Counted from the stretch's first letter, positions 11,303 to 21,625 are shown. The stretch is DNA of 64,000 bases from Verticillium longisporum (GCA_019188255.1 JAETXT010000004.1:4402001-4466000), one strand, 5' to 3'. Numbers and translations are program-made. The notes: generated by a model from the letters alone, not told the origin.

Positions 11303-13840
11303 TCAAAGTAAGCAGAGGCGAGTTGACCGCATAAATGTATACCGTGTCTTTCTGTCCATGACGCCGTCAAGATAGCATGTTCCGATCATCTCCATGCCCA
11401 TTTTCTCGGTCATCTGGCTGTTTTGCATGGTAGATTCGACAATGCTTTGGGGGTCTTTGTGCATGTCGCACCTAATGACCGCCGGCATTGTGGCGCCGGG
11501 AATGGCGAAGATGTGATCTTTGCCACTCTTGACGTTCAAGGGGGCGAGCCCGAAGAAGCCTCGGCGCGTCATGATGGGTCGACATATTGAGGACATGGAT
11601 GCCATAACCTCACGGACGACGAGCCTAGCATGGGCCATTTCTGCATCTGGCGGGGCGTCTTCGTCGGGCGGGAGTTTGAAAATATGTATGGGGTTCTCAT
11701 GATGAATCATGTCGTTTCCCCAATCCTTTACGTCTGATGCCGCTTCTAGAGAGAATGTATCCCAAACTGGCCAGAAAATGAGGTGCATGGCCTCAGTCCT
11801 GGGGCAGCTCTCTTCTCTAGCGAACACAAAATCGAATAACTCTTTCTGTCCAGAGCGGACTCCCGCGGCCTTTCTAGAAGACGCAGTCATCTCCACCGAG
11901 GGCTCGACGAATCTCCAGCCAAGAATTTGCAGGGCGACGCACGAGACTATGAACTCTTGGCGGCTTTCGGGAAGGATTCGATACCAGGAGCTGTGCATAC
12001 CGTCAAAACCGGTTGGGTCTTTGAAAACGCCAGAGCAGAGAACCCGGCCCAAGTCATCTAGTAGCGGTCTTTCCATGTCAAAGCTTCGATCAGATCTTTG
12101 GGTGTCTAGGAAGCCATCGGCGAAATGCCTTAGCATTTCCATCAGCGCGGCTGATTTATTGCACAGCTTGGGAATGAGAGCATCAAAACATCCCGTGATG
12201 GTGTCGATGAACTCGCCTTCCGTGAGCAGAGCTACTTGAGGTTTGAATCCGTCAAGGAGGCCGCTCCTCTGGCGCTGCATCTTCGAAACGAAGCTGGTTG
12301 TCAATGCCTGGCCATCGTCAATGTCCACTGTGTCGCCAATGCGAACAACCCAATCATATATACGGACCCAGGCCAAAGCCAAGCGCCAGGGCTTGCTCAG
12401 GACGGGCGCAAATCGTGTATGTTGCAACAGAACACGACAATGTTCTTGCGTGGTGGTCTTGTTTTTCTCGTCCGTCAGATAGGCTGCCTCACCAGCGCTG
12501 AAAAGTATCGGCAGTTTCCAACTCAAGTGGTGAGGGTCATAGGCTGTCGTGTCGTTGGACCAATCCGGAACCCACGAAGGAATATCGTGTCGGGACTTTG
12601 ACAGAAGGTCGCCTGTGGTAACCCAAAAGATACCAGTCGTTCTCATGATTGTGAAGGAAACATGAGTAAATAAGTGGTGGACAGTGCATGCGTAGTCTGG
12701 GCTGATGCTGTCATTGAGAAAGCTTCCCAGGTCTTGACGCAGCTGCAGCAGCGCGATGACTTTGTCTCTTGGCTCCGATGATCGCCTGTTGCGGAACATT
12801 CTCAAAAGCCAAAGTAGAGCACTTCCCATGGAAAGAGCAAGATAGTCGTACCGCCCCTGAAGTGGCGAGCGCCTCGTGCCGTGGACCAGATTTTCAATCC
12901 GGGTTGAGCGAACCTCTCGAAGCTTGCTGAGTGTGTTGATCTTTGTGGCGAGCAAGGACATGACCTTCATGTTCTCTTGATGCCAGTGTGAGGGAAGCGC
13001 TATCCTCTCAAGACGAGACCTAGCCCGTTCGAGGGCCTCGAAAGGTATTGTGATCTTTCCATATGTCAAACGAAGTACTCGCGCAACCCCAGCTTCTTGC
13101 ACGATCCACATGCGGTCCCACCACGGCGATATTGCGAAAGCACGCAAGTGTTCGAATAGAGCTTTCAATTTTGCGTTTTCCAGAGCTCTGCTCGTGTTGG
13201 ACGTCTCAGGCTTGTTACACAAGATCTGATTGTCAATGATGCGCTTCAGCCAAGATGCTTGCGAAAGAGCTGCGAGAAGGCAAAATGCGTATAGGTTGAG
13301 TTGATGGGCTGTCATGGAACTTAATTTCGTTGCGGCTGGCCAGTCTCTGAACAGGACCTGTTGGATAATCTCATCGTCTCCTGCGTCACCGTTGAGATGC
13401 ACGTGCGGATGTGCTCCCAGCTGCTTGAAATGCTGGCTATACCGAGGGTGGCTGCGATCCAAAGAGTCGCCCAGGTAGGCATGGACATCTTCCGCCCAAT
13501 AGAACAGGTCGTGCATCAAAGTGACCTGATGCGTCTTCTCTTCAACATTGGTCTGATCGATGCAGAGCGAGTCGACCCAGATGACGACGCTGCCATTTTG
13601 CGATCGTAATGTGCGGAGGGCGTGGTCAAGATTAAAGGTGATGTACTGAACTTCGTTATTGACCATGATCTTTTGTGATCGCCTGCTCGTTCCCCACGTG
13701 TAAGACAGTGCAGTGAAGCGATGGTGCTCGGAGGCCATGTAGAGAGTGGCGACGAGGTCATCATCCCACTGGCCAGGCATGAGCTTGAGGAGCCGGAATT
13801 GGCTCCCCTTGGGGCTCTCGAGATACAGCGTGCTCGACAT
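11303..13840 (-). CDS. HET-domain (heterokaryon incompatibility) protein
   Basis: HET-domain proteins take part in non-self recognition and cell death after hyphal fusion in filamentous ascomycetes. The frame is open from 14038, but I chose the ATG at 13840 (845 residues): the extra 66 residues look like leader, and MSSTLYLESPKG fits the usual start just before the domain. HET signatures: FTALSYTWG at residues 42-50, WVDSLCIDQ at 88-96, then EKTHQV and a DLFYWAEDVHAYLG segment. The middle is a long alpha-helical region, and the C-terminal block GFFGLAPLNVKSGKDH...GATMPAVIR is the usual HET tail. No partner domain (NACHT, ankyrin, lipase) is visible. The frame is unbroken. Another possible start is 13918. 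It runs toward POL2, leaving 233 bases between the stops. Confidence 0.9.
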   Translation of the reverse strand: MSSTLYLESPKGSQFRLLKLMPGQWDDDLVATLYMASEHHRFTALSYTWGTSRRSQKIMVNNEVQYITFNLDHALRTLRSQNGSVVIWVDSLCIDQTNVEEKTHQVTLMHDLFYWAEDVHAYLGDSLDRSHPRYSQHFKQLGAHPHVHLNGDAGDDEIIQQVLFRDWPAATKLSSMTAHQLNLYAFCLLAALSQASWLKRIIDNQILCNKPETSNTSRALENAKLKALFEHLRAFAISPWWDRMWIVQEAGVARVLRLTYGKITIPFEALERARSRLERIALPSHWHQENMKVMSLLATKINTLSKLREVRSTRIENLVHGTRRSPLQGRYDYLALSMGSALLWLLRMFRNRRSSEPRDKVIALLQLRQDLGSFLNDSISPDYACTVHHLFTHVSFTIMRTTGIFWVTTGDLLSKSRHDIPSWVPDWSNDTTAYDPHHLSWKLPILFSAGEAAYLTDEKNKTTTQEHCRVLLQHTRFAPVLSKPWRLALAWVRIYDWVVRIGDTVDIDDGQALTTSFVSKMQRQRSGLLDGFKPQVALLTEGEFIDTITGCFDALIPKLCNKSAALMEMLRHFADGFLDTQRSDRSFDMERPLLDDLGRVLCSGVFKDPTGFDGMHSSWYRILPESRQEFIVSCVALQILGWRFVEPSVEMTASSRKAAGVRSGQKELFDFVFAREESCPRTEAMHLIFWPVWDTFSLEAASDVKDWGNDMIHHENPIHIFKLPPDEDAPPDAEMAHARLVVREVMASMSSICRPIMTRRGFFGLAPLNVKSGKDHIFAIPGATMPAVIRCDMHKDPQSIVESTMQNSQMTEKMGMEMIGTCYLDGVMDRKTRYTFMRSTRLCLL

Positions 13841-14513
13841 GGCTGTAGGTGCGACGAGAGTCCGGGCATTGATAGAATTAAGTGAGATGGAGAGATCACG
13901 AGTCTTGATTGCACTCATGAGGCAGCTGCCAGGCAGCCGCGGGGCAGCGCTGTGCAGCAAGATGATCCACGGCTCCTTGGTGTGTCTGGTTGGGTTCCTG
14001 CAGACCTGCAGACTGCAATTGACTGCAACACCAATCAATCATTGGAGCACAACCGCAGGTGAGGTTGCTGCAGAAGGCGCTTATGGTTGTGTTCCAGACA
14101 TCTCATGCTTTCGACGAGGTGTATCTTGAAGATCAACATCTGTGCTTCTTGGCTGTGCTTCTTGGACGGAGAAAATCGACCAGGCTGCTTCTCAATGCAG
14201 GCATATGTGGGACAACAGGCTTTGCTGCCTTCTGCAAGATCAAGATGCGACAGGTTGAAGATTGGATCGTGGAATGCCATGGAGCGCCCTGGTAAAACAG
14301 GCAGTGACAGACCCCTCCTTACATAATCCTCCACATGGTCTGTGCGTCGAGTCGCGAAAGGCTGCAACAATTTTTTGGAGCTCCAGAAGCTTCATCACTC
14401 CCCACGGTCCGAAATTCGACTCCCGCACCCTACGACGAATACGGCCAAGACGACGACGAAACGGACGAAACGAGACCCCCGAATCCTACGAATCTTCCAG
14501 TTTCGCTTTCATC
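13841..14513. promoter_or_regulatory. Divergent promoter region between HET gene and CCT7
   Basis: 673 bases between the two chosen starts, ordinary composition. No recognisable gene; small frames here are leader or overlap. No strong TATA box seen. Confidence 0.5.
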
Positions 14514-16409
14514 ATGTCGTTCGGCGGAATGACCCCGACCATCGTGGTCCTGAAAGAAGGTTGCTAGAAACAGCCCCCCTCCACCCCTACTCCCCACCCC
14601 CACTGCCCAAGCATAATAAGCAAGCAACCAAGAGCCTATGCGAGACGAGACGTGGCTGACCAGGATATTTTTTGGCAGGAACCGATACCTCCCAGGGCAA
14701 GGGACAGATTATCTCCAACATCAACGCCTGCTTGGCCGTTCAGGCCACCATCAAGTCGACACTCGGTCCTTACGGCGGTGACCTGTTGATGGTCGACGAG
14801 AATGGCAGGCAAACCATCACCAACGACGGTGCCACCGTCATGAAGGTGCGCAACCCGCCGCATATATCCCATAGGGTACAACCACTGACGGGCTCGTAGC
14901 TCCTCGACATTGTTCACCCTGCAGCCCGAATCCTCGTCGATATTGCACGATCGCAAGATGCCGAAGTCGGTGACGGCACCACATCTGTCGTCGTCCTGGC
15001 CGGCGAGATCCTTAAGGAGACCAAGGAGCATGTAGAGCAGGGTGTCAGCTCACAGATCATCATCAAGGGCCTGCGGAGGGCAGCGTCCATGGCCGTCAAT
15101 AAGATCAAGGAGATTGCGGTTGACACGAACGAGGGCAACCGAAGGGAAACGCTCAGCAAGCTGGCCGGCACTGCCATGACCAGCAAGCTGATCAAGAGGA
15201 ACACTACTTTCTTCACCAAGAGTAAGTTTGTGTTTGGTCCTGTTGACAGAACAGAACTGACGAGACGTAGTGGTTGTCGATGCCGTGTTGTCCCTGGACC
15301 AAGACGACCTCAACGAGCGCCTCATTGGCATTAAGAAAATTCCCGGCGGATCCCTGACTGATTCCCTGTTTGTCAACGGTGTCGCCTTCAAGAAGACTTT
15401 CTCCTATGCGGGTTTTGAGCAGCAGCCCAAGTCGTTCGAGAAGCCTAAGATTGTGTGCCTGAACGTCGAGCTCGAGCTCAAGGCCGAGAAGGACAACGCT
15501 GAGGTGCGCGTTGAACAGGTTTCCGAGTACCAGGCCATTGTCGACGCCGAGTGGCAGATCATCTACAAGAAGCTTGAAGCCATCTACGCCACTGGCGCAA
15601 AGGTCGTTCTCAGCAAGCTCCCCATCGGCGATCTTGCGACACAGTACTTTGCCGACCGCGACATCTTCTGCGCTGGCCGTGTTGCCGCCGAGGATATGGA
15701 GCGCGTCGTCCAGGCCACCGGCGCCGTCACCCAGTCTACCTGCTCTGACATTCTGCACGAGCACCTGGGTACCTGCGGCAGCTTCGACGAGAGACAGATT
15801 GGTGGCGAGCGCTTCAACTTCTTCGAAGACTGCCCCGAGGCCAAGACGTGCACGCTCGTGCTGCGCGGTGGTGCTGAGCAGTTCATTGCTGAAGTGGAAC
15901 GTTCCCTGCACGACGCCATTATGATCGTCAAGCGCGCCATCAAGAACCACACCATTGTCGGCGGCGGTGGTGCCACCGAGATGGAGGTCTCCGCGTACCT
16001 CCACCGCTTCGCCGACCGCGACGTCTCCCACAAGCAGCAGGCCATCATCAAGAGCTTCGCCAAGGCGCTCGAGGTGATCCCGCGCCAGCTCTGCGAGAAC
16101 GCCGGCTTCGACGCCACCGATATTCTCAACAAGCTCCGCGTCGAGCACCGCAAGGGCAAGACCTGGGCCGGTGTTGACTTTAACAACGAGGGCGTCGCCG
16201 ACATGATGGAGCGCTTCGTATGGGAGCCTGCCCTCGTCAAGATCAACGCTATCCAGGCCGCCACCGAGGCGAGTTGCCTGATCCTAGGCGCCGACGAGAC
16301 GATCCGCAACGAGGAGAGCCAGAAGCCCCAGGCCCCGGGACAGGCGCTGCCGCAGGGAGCGGCGCAGAGGGCGCTTCGCGGCAGGGGACGAGGCATGCCC
16401 AGGCGGTGA
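14514..16409 (+). CDS. CCT7: T-complex protein 1 (CCT chaperonin) subunit eta
   Basis: One of eight subunits of the cytosolic group II chaperonin that folds actin and tubulin. Four exons: 14514-14559, 14679-14845, 14900-15221, 15271-16409. The product is 557 residues, close to the 543-550 usual for this subunit. The start [16 protein letters not shown] continues after splicing into [17 protein letters not shown], the eta-type N-terminus. Group II chaperonin motifs follow: [32 protein letters not shown] (with the hydrolytic Asp), [13 protein letters not shown] near the end of the apical/intermediate transition, and [14 protein letters not shown]. The tail is Gly/Arg-rich ([10 protein letters not shown]). 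Introns 2 and 3 (54 and 49 nt) have clear CTGAC branch sites. Intron 1 (119 nt) uses an unusual GTTGCT donor. No damage seen. Confidence 0.95.
14560..14678 (+). other. CCT7 intron 1 with atypical donor
   Basis: 119 nt from GTTGCT to TTTGGCAG, with CTGAC at 14656-14660. The only GT in phase with the conserved KEG/TDTS junction is this one, so the donor is atypical but forced by the protein. Confidence 0.8.
14846..14899 (+). other. CCT7 intron 2
   Basis: 54 nt, GTGCGC...CTCGTAG, branch site CACTGAC near 14883-14889. It joins ATVMK to [10 protein letters not shown]. Confidence 0.9.
15222..15270 (+). other. CCT7 intron 3
   Basis: 49 nt, GTAAGT...GACGTAG, branch site AACTGAC at 15255-15261. It joins TFFTK to MVVDAVL. 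Confidence 0.93.
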
Positions 16410-16622
16410 AAATGTGGTGGAGTGAGCGGACGCGCGGGGTTTGTATGATACCTACTTAGAACCGGTCATCAAATAGACTAGGCGAGCCGTGGGCATGGAG
16501 CCTTGACAAATGTACTTGCATGAGACGGTGACGTCGCGGCAGCGAACGGGTGGGACTGCCAAAGGTCGTCATACACCACAGAATCACTTCCGATATCACG
16601 CCTGCAACACCTCCAGCCAAGC

Positions 16623-16741
16623 ACGTACGACCATACCTATTGGAAAACTCGGGATCCCGTCCGCTCTCCCATAGATAAGCCAGTAAGGGTTGGACCAGTA
16701 GTTGGGTGGGTGACCACCAGCGAATCCCCGATGTTGTATGT
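16623..16741 (+). rRNA. 5S ribosomal RNA gene (dispersed copy)
   Basis: About 119 bases matching the fungal 5S pattern: start ACGTACGACCATA, a central block GGGATCCCGTCCGCTCTCCC, the internal promoter/loop-E block AGTAGTTGGGTGGGTGACC, then ACCAGCGAATCCC, ending TTGTATG. The 5' ACGTACGAC and 3' GTTGTATGT ends pair completely (with two G-U pairs), so helix I is intact. TTTT follows at once and a longer T-run lies at 16763-16769, suitable Pol III terminators. Dispersed single 5S genes are normal in filamentous ascomycetes. Confidence 0.92.
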
Positions 16742-16836
16742 TTTGGTTCACATACACTTTTGTTTTTTTGTGCTGATACTTGCGTGGTGAAGGGGTGTGG
16801 GCGGGCCATTACGTTGGGCATACTGTACGTGGTTGG

Positions 16837-17433
16837 TGAAGGAAGGGACTCCTAGTGGTACAGTTAGTCAGCAGGAACTATATAACGTAGCCCTGGGGGC
16901 ACGTTAGCTAAAAACTAAGCTAGATATAATAATACTTATCCACCTAATTAACTATTTTTAGTAACTATAGTAGGGCCTCGATAATTAATGCTAGTACCGA
17001 CCTAGTTCCTATATCTCTAGAAGTCCCTATTTTCTAACTCAAGCATCGAGCTCTACTATACTAAGTATAAAGAAAAGACCCTAAAGCTATTCAACCTACC
17101 TACGGGTACTATACTACTATCCTACCTACTTAAACGTATATTACCGATAGTCATCTACGACTGAAGAGTACCCCGACCCGCTTATATTACCATTAGTCCT
17201 TGCCTTAGTCGTAAAGAGATATAATTCTCTAAGGAATGGAAGAAGATAGATGTCTAGATATAGGAAGATGAAGATATGGCCGTAGGCGTCCTCTTATAAG
17301 GGGGTAACATAAAGGAAGGGACTCCTGGTGGTATAGTTAGTTAGCAGGAACTATATAACGTAGCCCTAGGGGCACGTTGGCCAAAAACTAAGCTAGATAT
17401 AATAACACTTATCTACCTAATTAACTGTTTTTA
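16837..17433. mobile_element. Candidate miniature LTR element (TRIM-like) with 124-bp terminal direct repeats
   Basis: Two direct repeats of 124 bases (16837-16960 and 17310-17433) share AAGGAAGGGACTCCT, GCAGGAACTATATAACGTAG and CTAAGCTAGATATAATAA. They differ almost only by G/A and C/T transitions, as RIP would produce. The left copy begins TG and the right TA (TG changed by RIP). A purine tract (ATAAGGGGGTAA) sits just before the right repeat, where an LTR element has its polypurine tract. The ~349-base interior has no coding capacity that I can read. No clear primer-binding site or target duplication was found. The element begins 95 bases after the 5S gene; LTR elements often insert beside Pol III genes. 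Confidence 0.6.
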
Positions 17434-17939
17434 TTAGTGCTTCGTTCAGGGGCTCAGCTAGGTAGGTAACTTAGGTACGAAAGCAGGCTTAGAACACAGG
17501 TCACCCCTTAGAGGCTTATTATACCAATCACATCACCTATCGTGGTCTGGTTTTGATTGTAATTTTAGCTTTTTCCTCGACAACATGCTCATCGTTATGA
17601 CATAGTAATTATTGATCTTCATATACCTCAATTTCTTTACCAAGTGAAGTCTTGATGGACAGGAACGGCAACAGCCTCGGCAGAAAACAGTATGAGATGC
17701 TTCTGAGGCCAAAGCGTCCTTTTCCCACAAAGTGAGTAAGCATGTAGATTCATCTATCCTCCCAGCTGGCGATCTGAGTTCATATCTCATACGGCTGGTG
17801 CGGTTTGATTTCTGTGCGGAAGCCGCAAGAAACAGGGCGCAAGACGAGATTGCATCAGCCAATCTCTGACTTGCCGAAGAAAAGGGGTGAAAAGAGCAGT
17901 CCACTAAGATGAGCCCGGGCTCCATCTAGATCAGAGAAG
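17434..17939. other. Transition region, no clear gene
   Basis: Composition returns to near normal around 17530. Fragmented frames exist on both strands, but none has a motif I can name. It may be the decayed 5' part of the transcription-factor relic that follows. Confidence 0.4.
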
Positions 17940-18263
17940 TATGTCGAGTTTGACTTGTGCAGGTTGAAACACGCAGCCCATGGCTTGGGCTAGAGCATCG
18001 GCTTGCACCGTCAACCTGATGCCACTGTCAATCAAGCACGGCCCCAGCCTGCCATCGACCGAAGCCTGTGGCGACAGCTCTGGTGGTGCTGCTTCTGCAG
18101 GAAAGCATGGCTTTTCGCCGGCATGGGAAGGCCAATACGCATCCATTCCTCTCACTGCGATATGCCCATTGTGATGCACACGAGCGAGCAATCCGAGACC
18201 AATTTCGAGGGATACGACAATGAGAGGAGCCGAGCCGACAATCGAGGGCGAGCTCTACGTTGA
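17940..18263 (+). pseudogene. Fragment of a fungal-specific transcription factor (Fungal_trans domain)
   Basis: In this frame SIGLHRQPDAT is followed by RSLWRQLWWCCFCRKAWL and GMGRPIRIHSSHCDMP. This is the diagnostic order of the fungal-specific transcription factor domain found in Zn2Cys6 regulators (IGLHRDP, RRLWW, GRPxRI, D-x-P). An in-frame TAG at 17991-17993 replaces what should be a CAG just before SIGLHR, a C-to-T change in CpA context that fits RIP. No Zn2Cys6 DNA-binding motif is found upstream, and the frame closes at 18263. I read it as a broken relic of a regulator; its target genes cannot be told. Confidence 0.65.
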
Positions 18264-18549
18264 ACTTGGGTAAGAAAAGTGTCTCCTCCATCACCTGGCC
18301 TTTTCGCGCCAGTACTACTTCCATTGGATGGCGCAGACTGACTCCAGCAGGACCGAAAATGTCGACATCAGTGCGATATCAGGCTAATGCGTGTTTCCCG
18401 ACTTCAACACTCTGGAGGCTTGGGAAGACGGCAGTCTGTCTTTGAATACATACCGGAGGGGATTGAAAGCGACATGTGAGCTACACGAAATTTTCAGGCC
18501 TACGAAAATTAAATGGAAAGAATATCTTTGAAAGCTGCGGGCCTAGGCG

Positions 18550-19608
18550 TCAGCCGGTAACAATGTCCTTCGGCAAGGCAAAATTGCCCATCGCCACCTC
18601 GGGATAGTTCAAGCCGTTCGATGTGCCCGACATGCCTGCGAGCCTCCAGGCCCCACCATACACAACCAGAATATGGCAATTGATGTTGTTCCCCGTGTCG
18701 CCGAAGAGAAATACCGTAGCGTCGGCGATCTCCTTCACAGACCCATACCTGCCGAGTAGCAGCCTCGCACCAGCTGACCAGGCTCTCGCGAAGCTAGGCT
18801 AGAGAGCCTACTGATCCCTTCGGTGCCCTCGATGCCACCTGCACTGATGACGTTGGATGTGAGGCCTCGGGGCCCGGATTCCAGAGCGATCGACGCAGAA
18901 AGGGCGCCTACGTCTGCGCTGTCAGAGACTACGTGTGCTTGCAAAGTTTGGCTGGTGAAGTGAGGCGTCGCCGAGATGAAGATACGTCTACCACCGGTCA
19001 CGGTGTTGGGATCCTTGTGCCGGGCGGCGGACTCTAGGAGATGAGGAATGGTGGACTTGGCTGTGTCGTACGAGCCGATTAGCTCTATGTTGACAACTGT
19101 CCTGAAAGCATTGGCTGAGAGGCCCTCGCTCGGAGCGGGAAAATTCCTCGCGGCCCCTGCACTGCTCAAGAAATTTGTATCGCCAGAGTGTAGTGCTCAA
19201 GAGGACGAGGTGTGTGGGATATATACAGGACGAAATCAACGGCATCGAGCTTCAAGATGCACTCCTGCACGGCGGTCTCGAGGGTCATCGATTTTCCGGA
19301 CATCAACATTGCCAATGCCGATTATTTTGGAGTCCGGACGAGCTCGCGCGATATCCTGCACGACTCTCGATGTCTTTTCAGTGTCTCGGCCTTCGATGCA
19401 GGCATTTGCCACGAGAAAAACCAGAGCACAGACTTGTGCAGAACAAACGGGGCCGTTGCCGCTGGTGCAGAAGACTACTTGACCGTCTATGGCTTATTAA
19501 ATTACTTCGCAGAGTGTAGATCTTGGCGAGAGGAGGATAGGGTTTACAGAAGATGTCTCTTGCCCAGGCCTTGGAGACAAAATCAGACGTTTGAGAAGCC
19601 CAAGCCAT
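18550..19608 (-). pseudogene. SPS19-like peroxisomal 2,4-dienoyl-CoA reductase (SDR family), frameshifted
   Basis: Sps19-type enzymes are NADPH-dependent short-chain dehydrogenases that reduce 2,4-dienoyl-CoA in peroxisomal beta-oxidation of unsaturated fatty acids. Start at 19608 (MAWASQTSDFVSKAW). Two introns are readable: 19547-19487 (61 nt) and 19226-19162 (65 nt). Matches in order: VVFCTSGNGPVCSAQV (nucleotide-binding loop), GIGNVDVR, LDAVDFV, GAARNFPAP, IELIGSYDTAK, IFISAT, LESGPRGLTSNVI, GTEGISRLSS, VKEIADATVFLF and VVYGGAW. Frame is lost near 19291-19296 (an A-run) and again near 18755-18790. In the segment that normally carries the catalytic Lys the reading is HVVSDSADVGAL, with Ser at the Lys position, so the enzyme would be inactive even if frames were restored. 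The usual VVDGGAW is VVYGGAW. Old, non-RIP decay by indels and substitutions. Confidence 0.75.
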
Positions 19609-20493
19609 CTTGTTATGCCCAGGCGTAAATCGGCTGAATGGCTGATTGAGTCTCCTTGGAGTGTATCAATGCTTAGAGACACATTGATATATACTTCCAT
19701 CGCGGTTGCTCAGGATGCAGCCGAGGAAGAATGCTCCTGGTTCACCAACCACACGAGTCTCGGTGGGAAGACTGCGACGGCATCTTTAGTGCTCGAGTCA
19801 ACTGAGTACCTCTACCCATCGTGTGAATTTGCATTTCGCAGTAGGTGCTTGTCATAGAGCCAAGGCAGAGCCTGTTCTCAACGCTGCGAAAAACAGAGGC
19901 GGAACGTCCCTCAGGGGGCTGATGCCGCTGATGTGGTTACCTTTGCCGTGGCACCGCTGCTGAGGCAAGGGATGTCCATGAAGGCTGCCGCGGAAGCTGG
20001 ACGGTCATGACCAGAACGCCGACACACGAGCCCCTCGAAGTCGAACAAATTCGCGCGCTGCTGTACCTGCGTATGCATCTTATCATCGGGCCCCCATCAT
20101 CCATGACGTCTAGATCAGGCATACGCGATTTGTCTAGCGACTTTTTGCTCAGTATCGGGTGCTTAGGCTTTGAGTCGACTAAATCTTAAGGTATTTTGTG
20201 AGGATTGGGTCCCGATTTCGCCCTTCGGTGTCATGAGATTGCTCAAGATCTCAATCGTTGCAACTGCCTTACTTGATGTCTCGACGCTTAGCAGGACAGG
20301 GAGACCGTGTCCACGTAAGTCGCCTGAACAGAATAATTCTAGCTCCTCTATCATGTTCCCTTGTGCCAAGGACTATAGCACGAAGCCCCTTCGGCTCACC
20401 CACTAAGAATCGCCCCTTAGATTGATAGAGTATGCAATCCCTTTAGAATTCGTGGAAGGTGAAGAGTGAGTCTAAATAGCCGTATTGCCAAAA
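19609..20493. other. No recognisable gene
   Basis: Ordinary composition with fragmented short frames on both strands and no motif I can name. The first ~100 bases would be the promoter of the SPS19-like pseudogene and contain an imperfect inverted repeat around ATCAATG / CATTGAT (19665-19690). Confidence 0.4.
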
Positions 20494-20611
20494 AAACATA
20501 CATCAGGGATTCGCTGGTGGTCACCCACCCAACTACTCGTCCGACCCTTACTGGCTTATCTATGGGAGAGCGGACGGGATCCCGAGTTCTCCAGTAGGTA
20601 TGGTCGTTTGT
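20494..20611 (-). pseudogene. 5S rRNA pseudogene (3'-end deletion)
   Basis: A second copy of the 5S sequence, inverted relative to 16623-16741. It keeps the GGGATCCCGTCCGCTCTCCC block and AGTAGTTGGGTGGGTGACC. Compared with the first copy it lacks three bases near the 3' end (GATG-TATG instead of GATGTTGTATG) and has ACAAACGAC at the 5' end, so helix I no longer pairs. A T-run follows. Probably a non-functional copy, although the internal promoter region is intact and transcription cannot be excluded. Confidence 0.75.
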
Positions 20612-20649
20612 GATGAGGGTCACGGGTTGGCAGGGTCAGGATCTGCGAT

Positions 20650-21625
20650 CACATTTCTGGTCACATAGAAGCGCCTGAAAGAGCATGACTTGCCTTGGTC
20701 GGACTTCAGACATGGGCATGGTATTGTTACAGACAAGCATATCGGCTTTTAAGACCTTTTATAAAAACCTCTTATCTATAAGGATAACGATTATACTTTA
20801 GAGCAGAATCCGTTAATATAGTAGATAGAGCGCATCCAATATCGAACTAGTAAAAAGGGGCAGCGCTACTATTAATTTAATTCTATTAATTTAAATAGTT
20901 AAATAACTAATTAAATTACTCTAATTTTACGATTTAAATAATTAAATAGCCCTATATAGATTGATTAACTATTTAAATATTATTAAATTATATATAAATC
21001 TTAGGATTTCTATATTCTAGTATATTATATAATTAAAAAATAGAATTATATACTAACTTAAGCTTTAAGTTTATATATAATAGTAACTAGAGTAGGATTC
21101 GAACCTATATCTTCTATTATAAATATTAAATATTATATTATTAGATTATATAATCTTATTATATTAAGAGTACTTTAATAATAATACTAAGAAGGCTTTA
21201 TAGCTAATTAATCCTACCCTCTAAAATATTATATAGATATATAATATAGTTCTAAACCCTCTAGCCCTCTACTCGTAATATTACTTTAATCCCTCCTATA
21301 GCTACTCTACGACCTCTATTTTCCGAATATTAACCTATTAATTTTAAGAACCCTTAATATATCCCTTACGATCTTTAATTCGATTCTAATTCTAACGATA
21401 TTATTATAATTATTAGAGATTTTATAATTAAATAATATAATAGATTCCTACCCTTTCCCTATTATAATCTAATATCGCTATCGCTTTACCCTTATATTAT
21501 ATATTATATATGAAGGAGTAAGGGATTATAGAAGCTAGATATATATTTATAGGCTCTTTATTATAGAGATCCTTAAAGGAGATACGATTAGGCTAAGCTT
21601 CTAACTCTATTAATAATAGAATAAG
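20650..21625. repeat. RIP-decayed AT-rich DNA
   Basis: Very AT-rich, almost no CA or TG dinucleotides, no open frame of note. One short block, TAGGATTCGAACC at 21093-21105, looks like the reverse of a tRNA B box. No other identity can be assigned. Confidence 0.7.

Noticed and set aside
13841..14038. Extended N-terminus of the HET protein from 14038
   Set aside because: The first codons do not resemble the family and the ATG at 13840 sits at the usual distance from the HET motif.
16456..16821. 121-codon minus-strand frame
   Set aside because: It overlaps the 5S rRNA gene, whose helix and internal promoter explain the sequence.
20417..20623. 68-codon minus-strand frame
   Set aside because: It is the 5S pseudogene read as protein.
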